Shown: positions 55,353 through 63,866 of the stretch, one piece after another | Position numbering within the stretch: position 1 is the stretch's first letter | How the letters are laid out: every line of letters starts with the position of its first letter | Origin: JALZUE01 sp051251725 | GTDB taxonomy: Bacteria > Pseudomonadota > Gammaproteobacteria > Enterobacterales > Alteromonadaceae | Direction: 5' to 3' | Assembly (NCBI GenBank): GCA_051251725.1 | Contig: JBPOFN010000006.1 | Location: 75,589-139,588 of the forward strand | DNA: 64,000 nt | Program-made: the position numbers and the translations under genes | The notes under the pieces: model-generated | Seen by the model: only the letters and a program-made list of their open reading frames with translations | Told to the model about the DNA's origin: nothing | Databases searched by the model: none

Positions 55353-58244
55353 TTATTGATTTCTATACAGCGCTACCCACTGGCTATAATCATTTCGTGT
55401 GATCACACCATCATCATCTAAGTCAGCACCAGCAACATAAGCATCTTCACCCACTTTGCTACCCATTGAAGTTCTATATATCAATACATCTGATCGACTT
55501 AAAACGCCATCACCATCAAGATCACCAACAATAGCCAGCGGTACAACGGTTTCTTCAATAACATAAGTTACGCTAAGGTTATTAACTGACCATTTATTGT
55601 TATCGTTATTATTACCTACGTTAAGGGCTACCTCGGTAATAGGGTCAAAACTCGCATACGTAAAATCAAGCTGTGCCGGTGTGCTCGGCGCTTTTACGCC
55701 ACCTTCAGCATTAGTAATGCCATTAGCAGTTAGCACTATGCGATCACCCGACGATTGCCCATTGACAATTTCAACATTATTAAATGATAGTGCTGTAATA
55801 TGAGCTGCAGTTAACTCACTGCCATTCGCTTGAAAGTTAACAATTCTTAAGTTGTTGATCGCATCAACATATTCCGCATCACTCCCTTTAAAAAGGTTAT
55901 CAGCGCCTATGCCCCAACTAATGGAGGTTGAAACGCCGCCAGATGAGCCACTTTTAACATTAGTACCGGCCATCGGGGTTACGTCAAAGGCAAGTTGGAA
56001 TGTTGCTAAACCGTCAGGTGCTGTTTGCACCGCAGAGGTCATCGTAGCTACCGTATCAACGCCATAATCTGTATCAGCTGTCGCAAAAATTTCAGTAGCT
56101 CCGCTAAAAGGATAAGGGTTGGCCATTTCACCAACACTTAACTTGACCCAGCGTTCTGTTGATCCTGAAGCATCAAACGCTTGTAGCCTAAATTCATAAT
56201 CCTTTGCTGAGGTATCAGTTGGTGTACCTTGTAAAACCCAAGTACCTGGGTTGGCGTCATCTTCAACAATACTTAACCAAGCAGGCGCACCGTCTACTAA
56301 GTCTAATATTCTTAAAGTAACCGCATCACTTTCGGGATCCCAAAAATCTTTACCTTCAACTAAGGTATGAGAATAGGCTTGACCAAATACAGCTTGAGGT
56401 AATGGTGTAGTCGCTCTAGCCCAGTTTGGTGAGCCTGGCTCTTGATACAAGCTTAAATGCTCGTCCATTAAGGTTAGCTGTGCCATACCCCAATCAGTAA
56501 TAACAAAGTTTTCACTAACGCCACTATTTTTACCAACTAATGGACCGCCCCAACTGATTGCGCCACCGGCTTGTGTGGCTTCTAAGTTCCATAACTTAAA
56601 CTCTTCATCGGTTAACGCTGGTGTTGATCCGCCGTTCCAACTGGTGGTACTCATCGGTGGATCAAAGTGACCTACAACTTTGTCATCCCAATCCCAATTA
56701 TTAACTTCATTACCGATATGAACATTACCATTGGTTTCGGTCATTTTTTGAATATGGGCATAGTTACGATCATATAAGCCATTATCATGTCTGCCGATAA
56801 CTCGTCCACCATTGTAAGGATGACCAAACATGTAATCGTCATGACGTGTTGCTTCAGAAAACGGATTTAATTCTTCGGTAATACGTTCAGGACCATTATT
56901 AAATGAAACCGCTGCTTGATGATTCCCTGAGCGTGATGCATCTGCAAAAGCTTTATAAAGCAACTGGTCATCAGGATCACCATTAGTATTATTATCACCA
57001 TGACTTACCATTTTTTCGCCTGAGTCAAACAACCAAGAATCAATAAGATCGCCATATCGCTGTGAATAAGTTTTAAGCACAAATTCAGCATAGGCAAACA
57101 TATAGGGTCTTTCTGGATAACCCTCTTTAAAATGATAAGACTGGCTATTTAAAAACGCTTGAACTTGCGGATCGGTATCACAATGCGCTTTCCAACGTTC
57201 AGTAATATTAGGTAATGCTGCTGGGTTTGGAATATCATGTTCGCGCTCAAGCATGTTCGAGCTATTAACATAGACTTGCGTTTTCATACCGGCGGCTTTA
57301 ATGGATGTGAGTATTTCTAAAAAGGGATCCACACCCGCAGCTACCCTTGGTACTACAAGATTAATAGGATCGCCATTATCATCGGTATCACCGTGCCATA
57401 AACTCTCTAGCAACTCATGTGGTGCAAGATGTACCGGCGAATAAATATAAGATTCACCTAAATGTACTTGCACATAATCAATGGTTTTTAAATCCGTAAT
57501 CTGCTCGATAAAGTGATCGATAACAACACTCTCAGCAACACCGTTGCCTAAATTTGCAGGTTTCCAATTAATGCCCCAAGAACCACGTAAGAAATAAGCA
57601 CGATCTTCTGTTGCAATACCGTCAAAAGACACTTCAACGCTATCAACTGACCATTTGTTTGCATCTTGATTCAGACTATCGCCCATTTCAAGTCGAACGT
57701 TTTTTACCGATGGGATAACACCATCTAACAGTTCAAGAGCAACGGTTTCAGTTGCACTTGGTAATTTTCCTAAATCATTACTAGCCGTACCATTAACTAA
57801 TATTTTAACCGCATCTTTACCTGGGCTTTGTGCATTAATAAAACTAATATTTTTAAAAGATAATCCTTTAAAGTCGTTTACACTTAACTCACCACCATTG
57901 GCGTTAAAGTTAACAATACGTAAATTATTTAATTCTGCAGATTCACCATCACTACCTTTAAATATGGCATCAGCGCCAATTCCCCAGCTAGCTGCAGTAG
58001 TAACACCACCGGAAGAACCACTTTGAACACTAGTACCCGCTGGTGCTGTTACGTCAAAAGCGATTTTGTAAGTAGCTAAACCATCGGCAGCTATTTGTAC
58101 ATCAGACTCCATAGTGGCAATGCTGTTAGTGCCATAATTTGTATTGTCAGTTGCTTTAATATTGACCGTGTGGGTAGCAGCCATAGCATTGGTTGCAAAC
58201 AGACATGCCATAGCGATTGGTGTAATTTTGGTTTTAATATTCAT
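55353..58244 (-). CDS. GH168-like endo-fucanase with two beta-modules and dockerin
   Basis: A 963-residue exported paralogue, the largest. Signal 1-23; first beta-module about 26-208; catalytic region about 213-612 with Asp407 (WLFDSG) and Glu464 (FSEATRHDD, Arg instead of His-Tyr seen in the others); putative Ig domain about 618-705; second beta-module about 717-895 (ATADTDYGVDTVATMTSAVQ); dockerin-like domain about 906-960 with calcium loops DLDGDGVLSRSD and DLDDDGVITRND. So it holds every module of the family except the lectin tail. The two copies of the beta-module within one chain are clearly related to each other. Expected role: extracellular endo-cleavage of sulfated fucan, perhaps displayed through the dockerin. 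Confidence 0.72.
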   Translation of the reverse strand: MNIKTKITPIAMACLFATNAMAATHTVNIKATDNTNYGTNSIATMESDVQIAADGLATYKIAFDVTAPAGTSVQSGSSGGVTTAASWGIGADAIFKGSDGESAELNNLRIVNFNANGGELSVNDFKGLSFKNISFINAQSPGKDAVKILVNGTASNDLGKLPSATETVALELLDGVIPSVKNVRLEMGDSLNQDANKWSVDSVEVSFDGIATEDRAYFLRGSWGINWKPANLGNGVAESVVIDHFIEQITDLKTIDYVQVHLGESYIYSPVHLAPHELLESLWHGDTDDNGDPINLVVPRVAAGVDPFLEILTSIKAAGMKTQVYVNSSNMLEREHDIPNPAALPNITERWKAHCDTDPQVQAFLNSQSYHFKEGYPERPYMFAYAEFVLKTYSQRYGDLIDSWLFDSGEKMVSHGDNNTNGDPDDQLLYKAFADASRSGNHQAAVSFNNGPERITEELNPFSEATRHDDYMFGHPYNGGRVIGRHDNGLYDRNYAHIQKMTETNGNVHIGNEVNNWDWDDKVVGHFDPPMSTTSWNGGSTPALTDEEFKLWNLEATQAGGAISWGGPLVGKNSGVSENFVITDWGMAQLTLMDEHLSLYQEPGSPNWARATTPLPQAVFGQAYSHTLVEGKDFWDPESDAVTLRILDLVDGAPAWLSIVEDDANPGTWVLQGTPTDTSAKDYEFRLQAFDASGSTERWVKLSVGEMANPYPFSGATEIFATADTDYGVDTVATMTSAVQTAPDGLATFQLAFDVTPMAGTNVKSGSSGGVSTSISWGIGADNLFKGSDAEYVDAINNLRIVNFQANGSELTAAHITALSFNNVEIVNGQSSGDRIVLTANGITNAEGGVKAPSTPAQLDFTYASFDPITEVALNVGNNNDNNKWSVNNLSVTYVIEETVVPLAIVGDLDGDGVLSRSDVLIYRTSMGSKVGEDAYVAGADLDDDGVITRNDYSQWVALYRNQ

Positions 58245-58724
58245 AGACTTCCCGAGGCATTGAAGATGGAAACAAGATCATTATTCCGCACTTCTTATTA
58301 TTTATTATTATTCACTGATTGATCTTTCATCAACGTGTCTTTTTATTTATAAAGATCAAGTCGACGTTTGTCAAATGGTTTTATATCAAAGCATGAGATT
58401 GGATTGGGGCGCACCTTTTATTCACTTTAAAAACAACAATATACGCAAATAAACAAGATGCATAACATATATCACCTCTACACATCAAGATTGGTACTTT
58501 ATATTCAATTAGGCTAATATATTAACTACTTGCTGAAAAGTGGGTTTTACGAAGTTTAACAATGGGTAATATTTTTCAGTAATAAGCGGCGGTAAACTGT
58601 GTATTTTTATTATTCAAGACAACAAAAACGATAAAAATTTACCACCATAAATTTTGTATCATGATGAAATAACGAGCTAATTGAAAATGATGAGCCGAGT
58701 GTGTTAATCCCGCAATCATCAATT
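58245..58724. other. Intergenic region upstream of the longest fucanase gene
   Basis: About 480 AT-rich bases. It should hold the leftward promoter of the 963-residue fucanase gene. No gene, operator or terminator was recognised. Confidence 0.45.
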
Positions 58725-58809
58725 TATACCAATCCATCTAAAGAAGTGACCACTTAGAACGACAAAATTCTCGCTAAGCGATCACGTCCTTAGACGCAAT
58801 GGTATTATT
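58725..58809. mobile_element. MITE-like repeat R2, copy A
   Basis: About 85 bases with imperfect terminal inverted repeats (ATACCAATCCATCTAAAG and the complement of ATACCATTGCGTCTAAGG). An inverted, shorter copy lies at 38188-38250. It sits just downstream of the ThuA-like gene stop. Confidence 0.75.
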
Positions 58810-58845
58810 ATGCTTTCAATTTACTTAGCTCATTTGAATTGTGGT

Positions 58846-59613
58846 TTAATGCTCACCTTTACCGGTAGCTGCCCAGTATATACCGCCAAAAAGATGGTTT
58901 AAAAATATTGTGTTTTGATAATGCGCGTCTAGATGCCCTAGCCCAGTATAAAAAGAACGGCCGCCATCATAATTGTGATACCAAGCAACGGGATGAAAAT
59001 TTCCCATACCATTAAAGTTTTTATTTTTTTTATCCACTTTCGCATCATAGGTATCTTCATCGACTGATAATAAGTACTGCAAACCATCGATGTGCTCATC
59101 ACTAAATTGATACCATTCATCGGTCCATAAATACTCATCAGGCATAAAGGCTATCCCTGGAAAATTTCTATTTTCAACCTTAAGTTTAGCGGTTTGTATT
59201 TTAGGGTGGGTAATAAAAGTTCGACCCACCAATTTTTGATACCATGGCCACCCATGTTCAGTATCTGCTGCACTATGAATACCAACAAAACCTTTTCCTG
59301 ACTGAATAAACTTCTCTAAGGCTGCCTGCTGGGCTTCGTTAAGAATATCGCCGGTAGTCGATAAAAAAATAACCACATCAAACTTCTTTAATTGTTTATC
59401 GTTTATGCGATCAGCATTGGTCTGCCATTGCAGGTCAAAATAATGGTCATTAGCCATTTTTTGTAAGGCCGTAACACCAGAGTTTATCGACTCATGATGC
59501 CAACCGCTGGTTTTAGTAAAAACTAAGGCTTTAAATTGTGTTGCTTGTGCTGTTGGCAAATATACCAACACAAGACAAAAGGCGGTGATCAGCATTAAAA
59601 GATATTTTTTCAT
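58846..59613 (-). CDS. Exported ThuA-like domain protein
   Basis: About 255 residues from the ATG at 59613, chosen because MKKYLLMLITAFCLVLVYL opens a clean signal peptide ending at AQA; the frame is open 153 bases further upstream but runs across a terminator. The ThuA-like fold is clear: ALVFTKTSGWHHESI, FDVVIFLSTTGDILNEAQQ, GKGFVGIHSAADTEHGWPWY, LWTDEWYQFSD, HPVAWYHNYDGGRSFYTGLGH. This class-I glutamine-amidotransferase-like fold occurs in sugar loci (trehalose utilization protein ThuA and many Bacteroidetes/Planctomycetes loci) without a firmly known reaction. It lies downstream of the TonB receptor gene and upstream of the fucanases on the same strand. Confidence 0.88.
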   Translation of the reverse strand: MKKYLLMLITAFCLVLVYLPTAQATQFKALVFTKTSGWHHESINSGVTALQKMANDHYFDLQWQTNADRINDKQLKKFDVVIFLSTTGDILNEAQQAALEKFIQSGKGFVGIHSAADTEHGWPWYQKLVGRTFITHPKIQTAKLKVENRNFPGIAFMPDEYLWTDEWYQFSDEHIDGLQYLLSVDEDTYDAKVDKKNKNFNGMGNFHPVAWYHNYDGGRSFYTGLGHLDAHYQNTIFLNHLFGGIYWAATGKGEH

Positions 59614-59637
59614 ACTATTTCTCGTATTAGTTAAAAA

Positions 59638-59664
59638 AAAACAGAGCCTAATAGGCTCTGTTTT
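59638..59664 (-). terminator. Terminator after the TonB-dependent receptor gene
   Basis: Perfect 12-bp stem (AAAACAGAGCCT and complement) with a 3-base loop, followed on the minus strand by nine T. It lies between the receptor stop (59800) and the ThuA start (59613), so the ThuA gene needs read-through or its own promoter. Confidence 0.9.
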
Positions 59665-59799
59665 AAGGTTTACATATAACATTTTATAATTACGCAAAAC
59701 GATAGTTACAATACGGTATCCCGTTACTGTTAAGCTGAGACTTAGCCATTTATAACTAAATCTCAACTTTAAATCGCACGAGCTAAATTATAATAAAGA

Positions 59800-62700
59800 T
59801 TAAAACTTATATGTCATACCCAATCTATAGTTACGTCCGTTGTGATCTAATTCTTGCGTTCTCCAAGTAGGCGTATTGCCATCTAAAGCATTGCCTTCGT
59901 TAAATAAGCCATTAGCTGCCTCTTCATTTACACGTGTAATAAAGACCCTGTTATAACTATCTGTTAGATTCGTTGCGGCAAAGTTAAATGATAATAATTT
60001 ACTTACTTTATACCTTGCTGAAAAATCAACCGTGGTACGATCATCAGTCCAAAGCGCTCCATCAAATTTATTCGGGTTATTTAAACGTTTAGAACGGAAA
60101 TTATAGGCTATACGCGCTGAGAAACCTTCATTTTCCCAGTACAAGGTACCATTAAATGTATGTTTAGATGTATTTCGCATTGGAAAGCCATCTAACAACG
60201 CAGCGGTATCCGCCTCTTGGTCTTTATCAACAAAAGTCGCTTCACTATCGGCATACGTATAGTTAACTACAGTACCAAAATACTGCGCCCAACCTGGCAA
60301 AAAGGTGAAGTCTTTTTGGAACGATGTTTCAATACCGTAAATTTCACCACCGTCACCATTAACGTCTTGTCTCGTATCGACACCTTCCAAAATCAACCCA
60401 CAATGAAGGTCTCTGAATTCTTGTTGGCCTTCTGGAAACTCTTCTGCAGAAGCACAATCAGAATCAGTAAAGCTACGCTCTTCATTTTTCTGGTAAGTCA
60501 TGGTTTCAAAGTCTTTATAGAAAGCCGCTAAAGACACCATACCTGTTTCGTCAAAATACCATTCCCATGACAAGTCATATTGAAGTGCTTGAGTCGGTTT
60601 TAACGCAGGATTGCCAGCAACCGCAGTGACATTATTTGCATTTCTTGTATTAAAAAGATAGCCTGGCACTAAACGGTTAGGTCGAGGTCTTGCCATCACT
60701 TTAGCAACACTAAAGCGTAACAACATTTCCTCAGACAGCATATAACGTGAGTTAAAACTCGGTAACAAGTTAGTGTATTCAATGTCACCGTAAACACCAT
60801 TACCAATACTGAAGTTATTACCGGTATAGTTACCATCGATTTCAGGATTACCCTCCTCATCAAGTACTACATTACCTTCGTCATCCGTTACCTCAAACTC
60901 AACATATTCCCTCATGTTAAAACCAGCGCGACCTCTGGCATATGCTTGAGTTTTAACGTAACGAACACCAAAGTCACCTTTTAATTTACCGCCCAAAAGC
61001 TCATAATCAGCCATTAAATAAATAGCCTGAGAATCAAAAGTCGTTTCATTTGCATCTTCTTCATCTAACTCTTGTTGTAGGGTATCACCAATAGCGTTGA
61101 TTACTTCTAACGCATTAGGGAAAAAGGCACTATACATAGCATCAAAATCTGGTAACACCCAACCATTTTGAGAATCACCAACTACTCGCGTTAAATAATC
61201 ATCAACCGGAAATTCCGCCGGAAAATCAGCTACGGTTGTATCGCCTAATCTTAACGTTTCAGGGTTACCTTCTGCATCTAAGACTGGGTTGCCATCAGCA
61301 TCTAAGACTGGAATGGTAGAATCAACATTCGCATGGAAAGCAAAACCCTGACCGAGTGTTTTTTGTGAAACAATTTTAACACCCATGCCAATGCCTACAA
61401 TAGGACCAAATTCAACATCACCTGCTAAATCGAGTTGGTAAGTAAGATTGGTATTATCTACATCTCGAGTTAAGTATTGCATACTTTGTACGGGTACATT
61501 TTCAGCAGGGAAAGTACCACCCGCCTCACCACCAATTGAATAGTCTGGCGTAAGTAAAACATTCCCGTTTTCATCAAGCCAATCTACCACGGCCGGTTGT
61601 ACGTTAGCCGCGGCTCCACCCGTGTTAAAAATTAAACGGCGAGAGTTTTCAATCGGCTTATACGCCGTTGAGCCACTGTAGCCAAGTTTTGCATCTAATG
61701 TCCAAGCGCCATCAAATAAAAGCTGTTGATAATTTAAACCAACAGTTGTGGTGTCAGATTCAAGCGGTTGTTCAAAAGCAACAATTCGCGCTCTAGCTTG
61801 GTTGCCATCAAGGAAGGTTGATGTTGCTGTCTCTTCATCAACTCGATTTAAGTTACTATCATTGAAAACATTACTCAGTGTATGATTGTACTGAAGCTTA
61901 GTTTTATCTCGTTGAGAATAGGCAAGATCAAGCCAGACACTCGCGTCGTCATTTATCTGATACTGAAAAGAGCTCGAAGCACTTAGGTTTTCTGTTTCAA
62001 TAAGACTTAGGCTTTTTTCATAATTTTGAGGATCAAAAACGCGGGTATTGCCGACACCTGCCTCAAATGGATTGTCAATTACGCCATTGCCGTCCATATC
62101 TACAGGATTATCTTTGGTCCAATAATTGGCCCCCATGTCATCACCCGTTTGTGTGCTAACAGCAGGATTAGCATTACGGTACTGCCATCGCCAATTGGAC
62201 ATTCTATCTTGGCGAGTTTTGTTTTTAGAGTAATTAACAGAAGCTGTCATACCGAAATTGTCAGAAAAATTCTCACCAAAAGAGATGCCTATAGTTGGGC
62301 TAAATTCTTCAGATAAGTCATTGTAAACACCTTTCACACTGACAATTGTGAGCTTATTCTTAATATCTAATGGCTTCCAGGTGTTTAATCTTACCGTGCC
62401 ACCTAAACTGCCTTCGTCGTGATTAGCACTCGGGCTTTTAATCACTTCTATCGAACGTAACATATCAGCAGACATCATTGAAAAATCAACACTGTTACCG
62501 GTTTCTTCTGTCGGGTCATTACTGTTTGTACTAGACATGGTCACGCCATTCATCTGTACGTTATTCAAACTACCTTCAACACCACGAATAGTTATTTGAG
62601 TACCTTCACCATCAACACGATCGATACCGATACCGGTAATACGTGACATAGCTTCAGCAATATTAGCGTCTGGCATTTTACCCATATCTTCAGCAAAAAT

Positions 62701-62976
62701 AGAATCACTAATGTTTTTCGAAAAGCGTTTATTGTTAAGCTGACGAGTAGCACTGCCTCTAAAGCCCGTGACTTCAATAACTTCAATTACTTTTTTATCT
62801 TTACCTGCTTTTTTAACTTCAACTGCAGCTTCTGCTTTTGCTTTAATTTCTGCAGCTGTTGGGGTTTCTTCAGCAGCGTAGGCTAATTGACCACATAGTA
62901 ATGGTACTACTGACATAGATATTGCTATTGAAAGTTTATTTTTTATAAATTTATTTCTTTTATTATTTATCATCAT
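59800..62976 (-). CDS. TonB-dependent receptor (TonB-Xanth-Caul type)
   Basis: A 1058-residue outer-membrane receptor. Signal peptide to about residue 35 (AYAAEE). Residues about 36-66 are an Ala/Lys/Glu-rich stretch ending in VIEVIEVTGFRGS, the TonB box and start of the plug. Plug motifs: MPDANIAEAMSRITGIGIDR, QITIRGVEGSLNNVQMNG, SIEVIKSPSANHDEGSLGG. A 22-strand-type barrel follows and ends in NYRLGMTYKF with the terminal aromatic residue. The layout matches the TonB-dependent receptors that gammaproteobacteria use for glycan import. No SusD partner is present. It heads the leftward fucanase/sulfatase cluster, so uptake of fucan oligosaccharides is the likely role. Confidence 0.95.
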   Translation of the reverse strand: MMINNKRNKFIKNKLSIAISMSVVPLLCGQLAYAAEETPTAAEIKAKAEAAVEVKKAGKDKKVIEVIEVTGFRGSATRQLNNKRFSKNISDSIFAEDMGKMPDANIAEAMSRITGIGIDRVDGEGTQITIRGVEGSLNNVQMNGVTMSSTNSNDPTEETGNSVDFSMMSADMLRSIEVIKSPSANHDEGSLGGTVRLNTWKPLDIKNKLTIVSVKGVYNDLSEEFSPTIGISFGENFSDNFGMTASVNYSKNKTRQDRMSNWRWQYRNANPAVSTQTGDDMGANYWTKDNPVDMDGNGVIDNPFEAGVGNTRVFDPQNYEKSLSLIETENLSASSSFQYQINDDASVWLDLAYSQRDKTKLQYNHTLSNVFNDSNLNRVDEETATSTFLDGNQARARIVAFEQPLESDTTTVGLNYQQLLFDGAWTLDAKLGYSGSTAYKPIENSRRLIFNTGGAAANVQPAVVDWLDENGNVLLTPDYSIGGEAGGTFPAENVPVQSMQYLTRDVDNTNLTYQLDLAGDVEFGPIVGIGMGVKIVSQKTLGQGFAFHANVDSTIPVLDADGNPVLDAEGNPETLRLGDTTVADFPAEFPVDDYLTRVVGDSQNGWVLPDFDAMYSAFFPNALEVINAIGDTLQQELDEEDANETTFDSQAIYLMADYELLGGKLKGDFGVRYVKTQAYARGRAGFNMREYVEFEVTDDEGNVVLDEEGNPEIDGNYTGNNFSIGNGVYGDIEYTNLLPSFNSRYMLSEEMLLRFSVAKVMARPRPNRLVPGYLFNTRNANNVTAVAGNPALKPTQALQYDLSWEWYFDETGMVSLAAFYKDFETMTYQKNEERSFTDSDCASAEEFPEGQQEFRDLHCGLILEGVDTRQDVNGDGGEIYGIETSFQKDFTFLPGWAQYFGTVVNYTYADSEATFVDKDQEADTAALLDGFPMRNTSKHTFNGTLYWENEGFSARIAYNFRSKRLNNPNKFDGALWTDDRTTVDFSARYKVSKLLSFNFAATNLTDSYNRVFITRVNEEAANGLFNEGNALDGNTPTWRTQELDHNGRNYRLGMTYKF

Positions 62977-63560
62977 TGTTCCCCTTCGAATTTATTTCAC
63001 AATTCTTAATTTCTATACAGTGTTGTTATGGCCCTGTATGTACAATTACATATAATGTACATCAGTAAAAAATCATTGTCTATAAAGTAAAAAAAAATAA
63101 TTAAAGAATAAAACAGTTAATATTCACATAAAATCACAAAGTAAATTATAATTAAAGTATATAAATACAGATAGTTAGAGTTGATTTAGCTATTTATAAC
63201 TGTGAATTTATTTTAAAAATAAAAGAATAAATAAATAATAAAATTAAAAAAACACAGTTAAAAAAATAAAAATAACAATTTATTAATATATACGAATAAA
63301 CACGTAGTAGATTATATCATTCATATTCAATATAAGAGCACACAGGTAAGATGAGTAAGGGTTTTGAGAACAAAATACTTTGATAGGTTTTAGCTAACGA
63401 TGTTTGCCACTCATTGGGGCTATTTATCCCACGCCTTATTTTGTGTTCTGGACCTATATGAAGCAGTGCTACGATGAAAAATAGTTATTCTCTGTGAAAA
63501 GTAAGTAATACCTTTAATTCTATTAAGTTTGTGCCCGGCTCAGAAGAACATTAGCGAGCT
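62977..63560. other. AT-rich upstream region of the TonB-dependent receptor
   Basis: About 580 bases, extremely AT-rich, holding the leftward receptor promoter. A small inverted repeat, ATGTAC at 63038-63043 and GTACAT at 63057-63062, lies about 60-90 bases upstream of the start codon and could be a regulator site. Otherwise nothing recognised. Confidence 0.5.
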
Positions 63561-63564
63561 TAAA

Positions 63565-63720
63565 ACAAGCAATATTATGTAAACATAGTTATTCTCGGCT
63601 CTATCTCCTGAGTCGATCTACCTCCACCAGCCATGGTTTCGTCTTCAATCAATGCCTTGCCGCTAAGTCTTTTAACTTCCGTTGAGTGGGAAAAACTTAA
63701 TGGACTTGTATTAACGCTGA
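63565..63720. repeat. Dispersed repeat R1, copy B
   Basis: Inverted copy of 35385-35545: TCTCCTGAGTCGATCTACCT, TTTCGTCTTCAATCAATGCC and GGGAAAAACTTAATGGACTT appear in mirrored order. A short match to the edge of repeat R4 (AAAGATCAACA) follows. Confidence 0.8.
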
Positions 63721-63752
63721 AAGATCAACACGCCTTAGTATCAGTAAAATTA

Positions 63753-63795
63753 AACAGGCCTAATTGTAACATTACAATGAGGCCTGTTACTTTTT
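63753..63795. terminator. Probable bidirectional terminator
   Basis: 17-bp arms AACAGGCCTAATTGTAA and complement (one mismatch), 2-base loop, followed on the plus strand by ACTTTTTGG and on the minus strand by a T-rich stretch (TTTAATTTTAC). Because no gene precedes it in this window on the plus strand, it most likely ends a minus-strand gene lying to the right. Confidence 0.65.
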
Positions 63796-63796
63796 G

Positions 63797-63866
63797 GCAG
63801 AAGGCATAAAGCCTTTATCACCTTTTTATGTGGGAAACCTATAACAAAACGTCTACCTGGTATGAA
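63797..63866. repeat. Dispersed repeat R5, copy B
   Basis: Same orientation as 38299-38366; shares CTTTATCACC, TTTATGTG and the following ACAAAACGTCTACC-type block. The remaining bases to 64000 show no recognised feature. Confidence 0.6.

Noticed and set aside
47624..58244. GH107 or alginate/ulvan lyase identity for the four tandem enzymes
   Set aside because: The conserved WLFDSG and FSEATHYDD blocks do not resemble the GH107, alginate lyase or ulvan lyase motifs I know.
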